A stretch of 64,000 bases of DNA from Streptomyces sp. NBC_01465. Lineage in GTDB: Bacteria; Actinomycetota; Actinomycetes; Streptomycetales; Streptomycetaceae. The position numbers and the translations under genes are program-made. The notes beneath the pieces were generated by a model. It was not told the DNA's origin and did no database searches. It saw only the letters and a program-made list of their open reading frames with translations. Positions within the stretch are counted from its first letter, which is position 1, and each line of letters begins with the position of its first letter. Positions 56,325 through 64,000 of the stretch are shown here, one piece after another. Location of the stretch: the NCBI RefSeq assembly GCF_036227325.1, contig NZ_CP109467.1, positions 5,952,001-6,016,000 on the forward strand, written 5' to 3'.

Positions 56325-58139
56325 ATGGAATCGCCTGATTTACGCAAGGCTCCGCAGAGCAAGGGTCCCGTACTGCTCGCACTGCGTTACTACGGGCGGG
56401 AGTTGGCCCAGCGCAAATGGCTGACGGCGCCCGCGATGCTGCTCCCCGCGCTGGGCAACATCGGCATCAACTACATCGCGCCGCTGATCGTCGCGAAACT
56501 GGTCGGCCGTATCGCCGACGACTCCGGTGTCGACTTCGGCTCGACGCTGCCGTACGTCCTCGCCTTCGCCGGTGCGCTGCTGCTCGCGGAGGTGCTGTGG
56601 CGCATCGGCTTCCACTTCCTGAACCGTCTCGCGGCCCACAGCATCGAGCGCCTGTATGTGATCGGCATGGACGAACTGTTCGCGAAGGACGCCGCGTTCT
56701 TCCACGACAACTTCGCCGGGTCGCTGACGAAGCGGGTCCTTAGCTTCGCGACGCGTTTCGAGGAGTTCGTCGACACGCTGACGTTCCAGATCGTGGGCAG
56801 CTTCGTGCCGCTGGTGTTCGGGTCGGTGGTGCTGTGGCACTACGAACCGCTGCTCGTCGTCGGGCTGTTGGCGATGATTCTGCTCACCGCGGTGTGCGTG
56901 GCGCCCCTCATCCGCCGCCGCCAGGCGCTCGTCAGCCAGCGCGAGGAGGCGGTGGCCCGGGTGTCGGGGCATGTCGCCGACAGCCTGATGAACATGGACA
57001 CGGTCCGGGCGTTCGCCGCGGAGGAGCAGGAGGCCGCCGAGCACCGGTCGCGGGTCGCCGACTCCCGGCGGATCACGCTGAGGTCGTGGGACTACGGAAA
57101 CCTGCGCATCGACACGCTGGTCGCGCCGCTGTCCGTACTGACCAACGCGCTGGGCCTGCTGCTCGCGGTCACGCTCGTCGGGGGCTCGCACGGGGTGGAG
57201 GCGGTCGTGGTCGCCTTCACGTACTACACGAACGCGACCCGGATCATGTTCGAGTTCAACCAGATCTACCGCCGTCTGGAGCGGTCGATGACGGAGGCCG
57301 CGCAGTTCACGGAGCTGCTGCTGAAGCCGCCGACCGTGGTCGACCCGGCGACGCCGGAGCCGCTGCGGTCGAGGGCCGCCGACGTCCGCTTCGAGCAGGT
57401 GAACTTCGCCCACGCGGGCGCGGGACCGCTCTTCCAGGGCCTGGACCTGAACGTGCCCAGCGGGACGAGGATCGGTCTCGTCGGCCGCTCGGGCGGGGGC
57501 AAGACCACGCTCAGCCGGCTGCTGCTGCGGATGAACGACATCGACACCGGCCGGATTCTGATCGGCGGCCAGGACATCAGCATGCTGCGCCAGGCGGATC
57601 TGCGGAGCCTGATCGCCTACGTACCGCAGGACCCGGCGATGTTCCACCGGACGCTGCGGGACAACATCGCCTTCGCCCGGCCGGCCGCCACGGACGCGGA
57701 GATCCGCCGTGCGGCGGAGGCGGCGCACGTGACGGAGTTCGCGGACGCGCTGCCGGAAGGCTTCGACACGATGGTGGGCGAGCGCGGCCTGAAACTGTCG
57801 GGCGGCCAGCGCCAGCGGGTCGCGCTGGCGAGGGCGATCCTGCGTGACGCGCCGATCCTGCTGCTCGACGAGGCGACGAGCGCGCTGGACTCGGAGAGCG
57901 AACTCCTCGTCCAGGAGGCGCTGTGGCGGCTGATGGAGGGGCGTACGGCGCTGGTGGTGGCGCATCGGCTGTCGACGGTCGCGACCATGGACCAACTGGT
58001 GGTCCTGGACCGGGGCAGGATCGTGGAACAGGGCACGCACCAGGAACTGCTGGCGTCGGAAGGCGCGTACGCAAAGCTCTGGCAGCACCAGTCGGGCGGC
58101 TTCCTCGACGACAGCCCGGCGGGAGCGAGCCTGCGCTGA
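56325..58139 (+). CDS. ABC-type exporter (fused permease and ATPase)
   Basis: A 604 aa half-transporter. Six membrane helices (about residues 20-320), then an ATPase with Walker A GRSGGGKTT, signature SGGQRQRVALA, Walker B ILLLDEATSALD and the H-loop AHRLST. It is a type IV exporter of the MsbA/MDR kind and should act as a homodimer. The ATG at 56325 is the start of the recognisable protein. Substrate unknown. Confidence 0.93.
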   Translation: MESPDLRKAPQSKGPVLLALRYYGRELAQRKWLTAPAMLLPALGNIGINYIAPLIVAKLVGRIADDSGVDFGSTLPYVLAFAGALLLAEVLWRIGFHFLNRLAAHSIERLYVIGMDELFAKDAAFFHDNFAGSLTKRVLSFATRFEEFVDTLTFQIVGSFVPLVFGSVVLWHYEPLLVVGLLAMILLTAVCVAPLIRRRQALVSQREEAVARVSGHVADSLMNMDTVRAFAAEEQEAAEHRSRVADSRRITLRSWDYGNLRIDTLVAPLSVLTNALGLLLAVTLVGGSHGVEAVVVAFTYYTNATRIMFEFNQIYRRLERSMTEAAQFTELLLKPPTVVDPATPEPLRSRAADVRFEQVNFAHAGAGPLFQGLDLNVPSGTRIGLVGRSGGGKTTLSRLLLRMNDIDTGRILIGGQDISMLRQADLRSLIAYVPQDPAMFHRTLRDNIAFARPAATDAEIRRAAEAAHVTEFADALPEGFDTMVGERGLKLSGGQRQRVALARAILRDAPILLLDEATSALDSESELLVQEALWRLMEGRTALVVAHRLSTVATMDQLVVLDRGRIVEQGTHQELLASEGAYAKLWQHQSGGFLDDSPAGASLR

Positions 58140-58239
58140 GGGGGTGGGGGCCCTGATCGGAGGGGGCACCCCTGGTCAGGACTGTCGGCGATTCGGTGCA
58201 CCTGCGCGCACCCTGGATACTTCTCCGAGGTGGGGCGGC

Positions 58240-59556
58240 GTGCCAGCAGAGGTGCACCGTGCCGCCACCACCCCACCCGTGTCCCGCCTTCTCCGGAGTT
58301 CCGCCCTGAGCACCGTTCCCGCCGAGATCCTCTCCGTCGGCCTCCTGCTTGCCGTGCTGGCCTTCGCCGTCGTACGGCCCAAGAGCTGGCCCGAGGCCGC
58401 CGCGGCCGTCCCCGCGGCCGCGATCGTCGTCGTGCTGGGGGCGGTCAGCCCGGCCGATGCCTGGGAGCAGACCCGTACCCTGCTCCCCGTCGTCGGCTTC
58501 CTCGCCGCCATCCTCGCGCTGTCCCAACTCTGCGCGGACGACGGCCTGTTCAAGGCCGCCGGGGATCTTGTCGCGCGCGTGTGCCACGGCAAACCGCGAC
58601 GGCTGCTCGGCGGGGTGTTCGGTGTCGCCGCGGCCATCACCGCCGTCCTCAGTCTGGACGCCACCGTCGTCCTGCTGACCCCCGTCGTCTTCGCCACCGC
58701 GGCCCGCGTCGGCGCCCGGCCCCGGCCGCACGTCTACGCCTGTGCCCACCTCGCCAACTCCGCCTCGCTCCTCCTCCCGGTCTCCAACCTCACCAACCTC
58801 CTGGCCCTCGCCGCCAGCGGACTCTCCTTCACCCGGTTCGCCGCGCTCATGGCGCTGCCCTGGCTCGCGGCGATCGCCGTCGAGTACGCCGTCTTCCGCC
58901 GCTACTTCGCCGCCGATCTGGCCGCGGGCGCCTACCCGCCGAAGGAGGAGGATCGGACCGAGGTGCCGGTCTTCACCCTCGTCGTCCTCGCGCTGACCCT
59001 CGCCGGGTTCGTCGTCACCTCGTTCGCGGGTGCAGAGCCGCTCTGGGCCGCCCTCGCCGGTACGGCGGTCCTTGCCGTACGCGAGCTGCGCCGCAAGCGC
59101 ACCACCGTCCCCGCCGTCGTCCGCTCCGCCAACCCGCTCTTCTGCCTCTTCGTCCTGGCGCTCGGCGTCGTCGTGAAGGCCGTCGTCGACAACGGTCTCG
59201 GCGACGGCATCGGGGCGGTCCTGCCCGACGGCGACTCGCTCACCACCCTCCTCGCGGTGACCGCCGTCGCCGCCGTACTCGCCAACGCGATCAACAACCT
59301 CCCGGCGATCCTCGCCCTGCTCCCCGTCGTCGCCCCCGCCGGTCCAGGACCCGTCCTCGCCGCGCTGATCGGCGTGAACATCGGCCCGAACCTCACCTAC
59401 GTCGGCTCGCTCGCCACGCTCCTCTGGCGCCGCATCCTGCATCAGCACGGCACGGACGCCGAGCTCTCCGACTTCACCCGGCTGGGGCTGCTGACCGTTC
59501 CCGCGGCCCTCGCCGTGTCGACATTCGCTCTGTGGGGCGCACTCAACTTCCTCTGA
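58240..59556 (+). CDS. SLC13/ArsB-type permease
   Basis: A 438 aa multi-helix protein (about ten helices) resembling the ArsB/NhaD/SLC13 ion transporter superfamily. Motifs include LSLDATVVLLTPVVFATA near residue 130 and NAINNLPAILALLPVV near 345, the two half-repeats with an Asn-Asn-Pro core typical of arsenite/citrate-type carriers. Substrate not readable. Start uncertain: GTG at 58240 is preferred for a GAGG site; later GTGs at 58252 or 58279 are possible. Confidence 0.82.
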   Translation: MPAEVHRAATTPPVSRLLRSSALSTVPAEILSVGLLLAVLAFAVVRPKSWPEAAAAVPAAAIVVVLGAVSPADAWEQTRTLLPVVGFLAAILALSQLCADDGLFKAAGDLVARVCHGKPRRLLGGVFGVAAAITAVLSLDATVVLLTPVVFATAARVGARPRPHVYACAHLANSASLLLPVSNLTNLLALAASGLSFTRFAALMALPWLAAIAVEYAVFRRYFAADLAAGAYPPKEEDRTEVPVFTLVVLALTLAGFVVTSFAGAEPLWAALAGTAVLAVRELRRKRTTVPAVVRSANPLFCLFVLALGVVVKAVVDNGLGDGIGAVLPDGDSLTTLLAVTAVAAVLANAINNLPAILALLPVVAPAGPGPVLAALIGVNIGPNLTYVGSLATLLWRRILHQHGTDAELSDFTRLGLLTVPAALAVSTFALWGALNFL

Positions 59557-59584
59557 CCTGTGTTCAGTTGGTGAACGCGAGGGA

Positions 59585-59613
59585 TTGACGTGGCGTTGGT
59601 CTAGTCCTACTTT
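59585..59613 (+). promoter_or_regulatory. Chitinase promoter with DasR-type operator
   Basis: -35 TTGACG (59585-59590), 17-base spacer, -10 TACTTT (59608-59613). The site GTTGGTCTAGTCCTAC (59595-59610) matches the DasR-responsive element (core TGGTCTAGACCA) in most positions and overlaps the spacer and -10, as expected for repression by DasR until (GlcNAc) sugars appear. A CATTCA/TGAATG dyad follows at 59647-59664. Confidence 0.8.
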
Positions 59614-59718
59614 CTTCAATCACTCACAGGTTCAAGTGAGGGGCCTCCATTCATGTACGTGAATGCCCAGGTCCACCCCCACATTGCGCTTTGACGCGCC
59701 CACGACAGGAGTACTCCT

Positions 59719-61143
59719 GTGTTCCGATCCTGTACGAGAGCCCTGGCCGCGGCATCGGCCGTCCTCGCGATGGCGGCCACCGCCGTGGTCACCACCTCCA
59801 CCACCGCCAGTGCCGCCGCCAACCCCGGCCCCGGTTTCCCCGCCCAGTACGCCGCCCCCTACGCGGAGGTCTGGAACTCTCCCTCCGCACTGGCCAACGC
59901 CCGCGCGGCCACCGGGCTGAAGTACTTCACGCTCGCCTTCGTCATCGACGGCGGCGGCTGCAACGCCACCTTCAACGGGGACACCTCGGTCACCGACGCC
60001 GCCTGGACCTCCGCCATCAACTCCCTGCGCAGCGCGGGCGGCGACGTCATCGCCTCCTTCGGCGGCGCGTCCGGCACCGAACTCGGCCTCGCCTGCACCT
60101 CGGTGGCGTCCCTCAAGGCCCAGTACAAGAAGGTGATCGACGGGCTCAACCTCACCAGGATCGACCTCGACATCGAGGGCTCCACGCTCGACAACACCAC
60201 GGCCAACACCCGCCGCAACCAGGCCCTCGCCCAGCTCCAGCAGGAGTACGCGGCCGCCGGCCGGAAGCTGGACGTGCAGTACACGCTCCCGGTCAACCCC
60301 ACCGGCCTGGAGCAGAACTCGATCAATCTGCTCAACAACGCCAAGAGCAACAACCTCACCGTCAACCTCGTCAACATCATGACGATGGACTACGGGCCCG
60401 CCATGGACATGGGCAAGGCCGCCACCGACGCGGCGACCGCGCTGCACACCCAGCTCGGTTCCATCTGGACCACCAGGACCTCCGCCCAGCTCTGGGCGAT
60501 GGAGGGCAACACCCCGATGATCGGGGTCAACGACACCCAGGCCGAGGTCTTCACCACCGCCAACGCCACCACCCTCGCCAACTTCGCCAAGTCCAAGGGT
60601 ATCCAGGAGCTCGCCTTCTGGGCGCTCGGCCGTGACAAGGCCTGCGCGACCAACGGCCAGCTCTCCGACACGTGCAGCGGCACCCCGCAGAGCGCGTACC
60701 AGTTCTCCCGTACGTTCCACACGACGATGACCGGCGGCGGCACGTCACCCGGCGCCCCCACCGGCCAGATCACCGGCCTCGGCGGCAAGTGCGTCGACAT
60801 CGCATCCGCAAGCAGCGCCAACGGAGCGGCAGTTCAGCTCTACGACTGCAACGGCAGCAGCGCCCAGCAGTGGACCGTGGCCACCGACGGCTCGCTCCAG
60901 GCGCTCGGCAAGTGTCTCGACCTGACCGCCGCGGGCACCGCCAACGGCACCAAGGCGCAGCTCTACGACTGCAACGGCACCGGCGCCCAGCAGTGGCAGA
61001 AGGGCACGGGCAACACCCTGGTCAACCCGGCGTCCGGCAAGTGCCTCGACGTCACGGACAAGTCCACGGCCAACGGCGCCCGGCTCCAGATCTGGACCTG
61101 CGCGGGCGGCACGAACCAGCAGTGGAACCTGCCGGCCGCTTAA
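59719..61143 (+). CDS. GH18 chitinase with ricin-B-type lectin domain
   Basis: A 474 aa secreted enzyme. Sec signal to about residue 33 (TTASA-AAN). GH18 domain (about 40-335) with the catalytic motif IDLDIEG: Asp149, Asp151, Glu153. A Thr/Gly/Pro linker follows, then a ricin B beta-trefoil lectin (about 350-474) with the three QxW motifs (AQQWTV, AQQWQK, NQQWNL). It hydrolyses chitin and binds glycan. Controlled by the DasR-like promoter upstream. Confidence 0.94.
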   Translation: MFRSCTRALAAASAVLAMAATAVVTTSTTASAAANPGPGFPAQYAAPYAEVWNSPSALANARAATGLKYFTLAFVIDGGGCNATFNGDTSVTDAAWTSAINSLRSAGGDVIASFGGASGTELGLACTSVASLKAQYKKVIDGLNLTRIDLDIEGSTLDNTTANTRRNQALAQLQQEYAAAGRKLDVQYTLPVNPTGLEQNSINLLNNAKSNNLTVNLVNIMTMDYGPAMDMGKAATDAATALHTQLGSIWTTRTSAQLWAMEGNTPMIGVNDTQAEVFTTANATTLANFAKSKGIQELAFWALGRDKACATNGQLSDTCSGTPQSAYQFSRTFHTTMTGGGTSPGAPTGQITGLGGKCVDIASASSANGAAVQLYDCNGSSAQQWTVATDGSLQALGKCLDLTAAGTANGTKAQLYDCNGTGAQQWQKGTGNTLVNPASGKCLDVTDKSTANGARLQIWTCAGGTNQQWNLPAA

Positions 61144-61144
61144 C

Positions 61145-61528
61145 TCACCGGCGCCGCAGCTGCTCCATCTCGCGCCGGTCGCGCTTGGTGGGGCGGCCTG
61201 CTCCGCGGTCGCGGACCGGGATCTCCACGGCCACCTCGCGCGGCGGCGGGGGCGGGCTGTTGTCGACGTAGCACTCGGCGGCGACCGGGGGGCCGACCCG
61301 TTTCCGTACGACCTTGGAGACGACCACGATCCGCTCGCGGCCGGCGTGGAACAGCCGCACCTCGTCGCCGATCTGCACGGGGTGGGCCGGCTTCACCCGC
61401 TCCCCGTTGAGGCGTGCGTGGCCGGCCCGGCAGGCCGCGGCGGCCTGGGAGCGGGTCTTGGTCAGGCGCACGGACCAGATCCAGGTGTCGATCCGGGCGG
61501 TGCCGGTCCCGTCGTCGTCGGAAGCCAT
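61145..61528 (-). CDS. S4-domain RNA-binding protein (Hsp15/HslR-like)
   Basis: A 127 aa basic protein: S4 domain at about residues 12-70 (RIDTWIWSVRLTKTRSQAAAACRAGHARLNGERV) and a basic tail (GRPTKRDRREMEQLRRR). Family members bind stalled 50S ribosomal subunits. It is convergent with the chitinase gene, one base between stops. Confidence 0.88.
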   Translation of the reverse strand: MASDDDGTGTARIDTWIWSVRLTKTRSQAAAACRAGHARLNGERVKPAHPVQIGDEVRLFHAGRERIVVVSKVVRKRVGPPVAAECYVDNSPPPPPREVAVEIPVRDRGAGRPTKRDRREMEQLRRR

Positions 61529-61711
61529 GGGACGACTCTACGGGCTGGGCCCTCCCTGGCAGTCGGCTGTGAACCCACCCGTACCGCTGTGAGGAGAGAC
61601 ACGAAACGGGCAAACGATCATCTTTCGATGCCAGAGTGACCCGTCACAGGTCCTGCGCTCTTTCCGGGCTATTCCCGACAAAGATCCACGAACCACCCAG
61701 GGAGTACGCCC

Positions 61712-63919
61712 GTGGCAGCAATCGCCCGGTGGTGCATCAACCACCGCCTCTTTGCCGTCCTCCTGTGGCTGCTCACCCTCGGGGGCACGGCCGCGGCGGC
61801 CGGCATCGCCGGGTCCGCGTACTCGACCGACTACGAGGTCCCGGGTACGGAATCGGGCCGCGCGACCCAGCTGCTCGACGAGGCCTTCCACAGCGCGGGC
61901 GGCGACAGCGACACCATCGTCTGGCACACGGACAGCGGGACGGTCCGGGCCTCGGGCGTCGAGCAGCGCATCGACACGGCGCTGGACAAGGTCGCCGGGC
62001 TCGACGGGGTCGACACCGTCTCCAAACCGCAGATCAGCGAGGACGGGCGGACCGGATACGTCACCGTCACCTTCGACGAGCAGTCCGACTCCATACCGAA
62101 GGCGCAGGCCCAGGCCGTCGTCGACACCGCGAAGGCGGCCGAGGGCGACGGACTGCAGGTCGAGCTCGGCGGCAGCGCCATCGCGCTGACCGAGAAGTCC
62201 AGCGCCAACATCAGCGAGATCGTCGGCGTGAGCGTCGCCGCCGTCGTGCTCTTCCTGGCCTTCGGATCGTTCGCCGCCAGCATGCTGCCCATCGCCACCG
62301 CGCTGGTGAGCGTCGGGACCGCGTACGCCGGCATCACCCTGCTCGGGCATGTGATGACGGTCGCCGACTTCGCCCCGATGCTGGGGACCCTGATCGGGCT
62401 CGGCGTCGGCATCGACTACGCGCTGTTCATCGTGACCAGATACCGCAAGGGGCTCCGGCGCGGGCTGCCGGTCGGCGAGGCAGTCGTCAGTGCGGTCACC
62501 ACCACCGGGCGGGCCGTCGTCTTCGCGGGGGCCACCGTCTGCATCGCGCTCCTCGGGATGCTGATCCTGCGCCTCAGCTTCCTCAACGGCGTCGCGATCG
62601 CCGCCTCGCTCACCGTGGTGCTGACCGTCGCCGCCTCGGTGACGCTGCTGCCCGCCCTCCTCTCGTACATCGGGATGCGCGCCCTCAGCCGGCGCGAGCG
62701 CCGCGAGCTCACCGAGCACGGCCCGCGCCCCGAGCTGCCCACCGGGCTCGCCGCCCGCTGGTCGGTCTTCGTCGAGCGCCACCCCAAGCTGCTCGGCGCG
62801 ATCGCCGCCGTGGTGATGCTGGGGCTCGCCGTGCCGACGCTGGGGCTGCATCTGGGCACCTCCGACCAGGGCAACAACCCGGCGTCCTCGACCACCCGGC
62901 AGGCGTACGACCTGCTCGCCCAGGGGTACGGACCCGGGGTCAACGGGCCGCTCACCCTGGTCGCCGAGATGGACGGGGCCGCCGACCGCCTCGCGATGGA
63001 CCAGCTGCCGGAGCAGCTGCGCGCCACCGAGGGGGTCGCCTCCGTCAGCCCGATCACGTACAACGGCAGCGGCGACACGGCCGTGGTCACCGTCGTGCCC
63101 GACTCCTCGCCGCAGTCGCAGCAGACCAGCGACCTGGTGGAGCGGCTGCGCACCGACGTGCTGCCGAAGGCCGAGAGCGGCAGCTCGCTCGACGTCCACG
63201 TCGGGGGAGTGACCGCCTCCTACGACGACTTCGCCGAGGTGATCGTCGGGAAGCTGCCGCTCTTCGTGGGGTCCGTGATCGCCCTGGGGTGCGTGCTTCT
63301 GCTCCTTGCCTTCCGGTCGGTCGGCATCCCGCTCAAGGCCGCCGCGATGAACGTGGCCGCCGTCGCCTCCGCCTTCGGGATCGTCGTCGCCGTCTTCCAG
63401 TGGGGCTGGGGGAGCGAGCTGCTCGGGCTCGGGAGCGCCGGGCCCATCGAGCCCTTCCTGCCCGTGATCATGGTCTCCGTGCTCTTCGGGCTCTCCATGG
63501 ACTACCAGGTCTTCCTGGTCAGCCGGATGTACGAGGAGTGGCTGGAGACCGGCGACAACCGGCGGGCGGTACGGGTCGGCCTCGCCGAGACCAGCCGGGT
63601 GATCAACTCCGCCGCCGTGATCATGATCTCGGTCTTCCTGGCCTTCGTCCTGAGCGGCGAGCGCGCGATCGCGATGTTCGGGATCGGGCTCGCGGCGGCC
63701 GTGGCGCTGGACGCCTTCGTCCTCCGTACGCTCCTGGTGCCGGCCCTGATGCACCTGCTGGGCGGTGCGAACTGGTGGCTGCCCGGCTGGCTGGACCGGC
63801 GCCTGCCGCGGATCAGCATCGAGCCGCCCGAGTGCCGTACGCGTGCGAGGATCCCGGAGCAGGGACACACCGCAGTGGAGGAGAACGATGTTCGCGATAT
63901 CGCTGGGCGACGGCGCTGA
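61712..63919 (+). CDS. MMPL/RND-family transporter
   Basis: A 735 aa membrane protein with two RND halves, each with an extracellular domain and five clustered helices. Typical GxxxDY motifs appear in both halves: GLGVGIDYALFIVTRYRK (about residue 230-247) and GLSMDYQVFLVSRMYEEW (about 590-608). It is MmpL-like and probably moves lipids or other hydrophobic molecules by proton-motive force. GTG with a GGGAG site. Its end overlaps the following gene by 32 bases. Confidence 0.93.
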   Translation: MAAIARWCINHRLFAVLLWLLTLGGTAAAAGIAGSAYSTDYEVPGTESGRATQLLDEAFHSAGGDSDTIVWHTDSGTVRASGVEQRIDTALDKVAGLDGVDTVSKPQISEDGRTGYVTVTFDEQSDSIPKAQAQAVVDTAKAAEGDGLQVELGGSAIALTEKSSANISEIVGVSVAAVVLFLAFGSFAASMLPIATALVSVGTAYAGITLLGHVMTVADFAPMLGTLIGLGVGIDYALFIVTRYRKGLRRGLPVGEAVVSAVTTTGRAVVFAGATVCIALLGMLILRLSFLNGVAIAASLTVVLTVAASVTLLPALLSYIGMRALSRRERRELTEHGPRPELPTGLAARWSVFVERHPKLLGAIAAVVMLGLAVPTLGLHLGTSDQGNNPASSTTRQAYDLLAQGYGPGVNGPLTLVAEMDGAADRLAMDQLPEQLRATEGVASVSPITYNGSGDTAVVTVVPDSSPQSQQTSDLVERLRTDVLPKAESGSSLDVHVGGVTASYDDFAEVIVGKLPLFVGSVIALGCVLLLLAFRSVGIPLKAAAMNVAAVASAFGIVVAVFQWGWGSELLGLGSAGPIEPFLPVIMVSVLFGLSMDYQVFLVSRMYEEWLETGDNRRAVRVGLAETSRVINSAAVIMISVFLAFVLSGERAIAMFGIGLAAAVALDAFVLRTLLVPALMHLLGGANWWLPGWLDRRLPRISIEPPECRTRARIPEQGHTAVEENDVRDIAGRRR

Positions 63920-64000
63920 GCTGAAGCCCCTGGAGCCCTGGCGGGCCGGGGAGTTCCTGGCCCACGTCGACCGGGGCCGGGAGTTCATCGGCCAGTACAT
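63888..64000 (+). CDS. GNAT acetyltransferase, N-terminus only (runs off window)
   Basis: The first 37 codons read MFAISLGDGAELKPLEPWRA... then EFLAHVDRGREFIGQY, the start of a RimJ/RimL-like ribosomal-protein/GNAT family acetyltransferase. The ATG lies within the end of the MMPL gene with a GGAGGAG site just upstream. The remainder lies outside the window. Confidence 0.75.
   Translation, partial: MFAISLGDGAELKPLEPWRAGEFLAHVDRGREFIGQY

Noticed and set aside
61538..64000. An 820-codon open frame on the minus strand
   Set aside because: Antisense to the MMPL transporter gene. The sequence is low-complexity, with no recognisable domain.

Overview
This 64 kb window is ordinary high-GC chromosomal DNA from an actinomycete, almost certainly a Streptomyces. 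The evidence is very strong G/C bias at third codon positions, frequent GTG starts, Tat and lipoprotein exports, two genes carrying the rare TTA (bldA-dependent) codon, and a core gene order (sdaA-glyA-gcvH-gcvT; peptide ABC operon; cysteine desulfurase-mnmA-ligA-rmdB-gatCAB) that I recognise from Streptomyces coelicolor. I see no prophage, insertion sequence, CRISPR array, tRNA or rRNA gene.

Layout. 0-7 kb: an enoyl-CoA hydratase, a TTA-containing anti-sigma-type ATPase, a deacetylase-like lipoprotein coupled to a beta-propeller lipoprotein, a GNAT/MerR divergent pair, an EF-hand protein and a GAF-ANTAR regulator. 7-20 kb: a secreted-enzyme and regulator zone with a GH64 beta-1,3-glucanase under a LacI-type palindrome, a TPR regulator, a divergent IspH-like protein, an AraC/quinone-oxidoreductase divergent pair, a Gly-rich lipoprotein with a membrane partner, an L,D-transpeptidase, a beta-helix protein and a PL4 rhamnogalacturonan lyase. 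19.9-20.8 kb: a small membrane protein (58 aa) and a secreted unknown protein that look like a pair. 20.8-25.5 kb: the glycine/serine operon gcvT-gcvH-glyA-sdaA, headed by a tandem glycine riboswitch. 25.6-29.5 kb: a P-loop protein, two paralogous secreted proteins with proline-periodic tails, and two tandem SseB-like proteins.

29.9-36.1 kb: a five-gene oligopeptide ABC transporter operon. 36.2-47.6 kb: M1 peptidase, TRIC-type channel, thioesterase, WYL and TetR regulators with small membrane proteins, cysteine desulfurase, amidase, mnmA, DUF427, a LOG-like protein, SDR and a MetE-like protein. 47.6-56.2 kb: ligA, rmdB (c-di-GMP phosphodiesterase/GGDEF-EAL), then gatC-gatA-(81 aa protein)-gatB, closed by a 20-bp perfect terminator hairpin. 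56.3-64 kb: ABC exporter, SLC13-like permease, a GH18 chitinase with a DasR-type operator, an S4 RNA-binding protein, an MMPL transporter and the start of a GNAT gene that runs off the window.

Themes. Four secreted polysaccharide-active or wall-active genes (GH64, beta-helix, PL4, GH18) carry separate palindromic operators, fitting a soil saprophyte that senses each polymer independently. Glycine is sensed by RNA and split or converted to serine and pyruvate by one transcription unit. Two dispersed-type intergenic repeats (39.2 kb and 52.2-52.5 kb) are the least explained DNA structures here. The most promising unexplained protein-coding features are the 218 aa secreted/58 aa membrane pair and the IspH-like protein that keeps its three cluster cysteines but has lost most substrate-binding residues. 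All functional assignments rest on reading motifs by eye; no database search was run.
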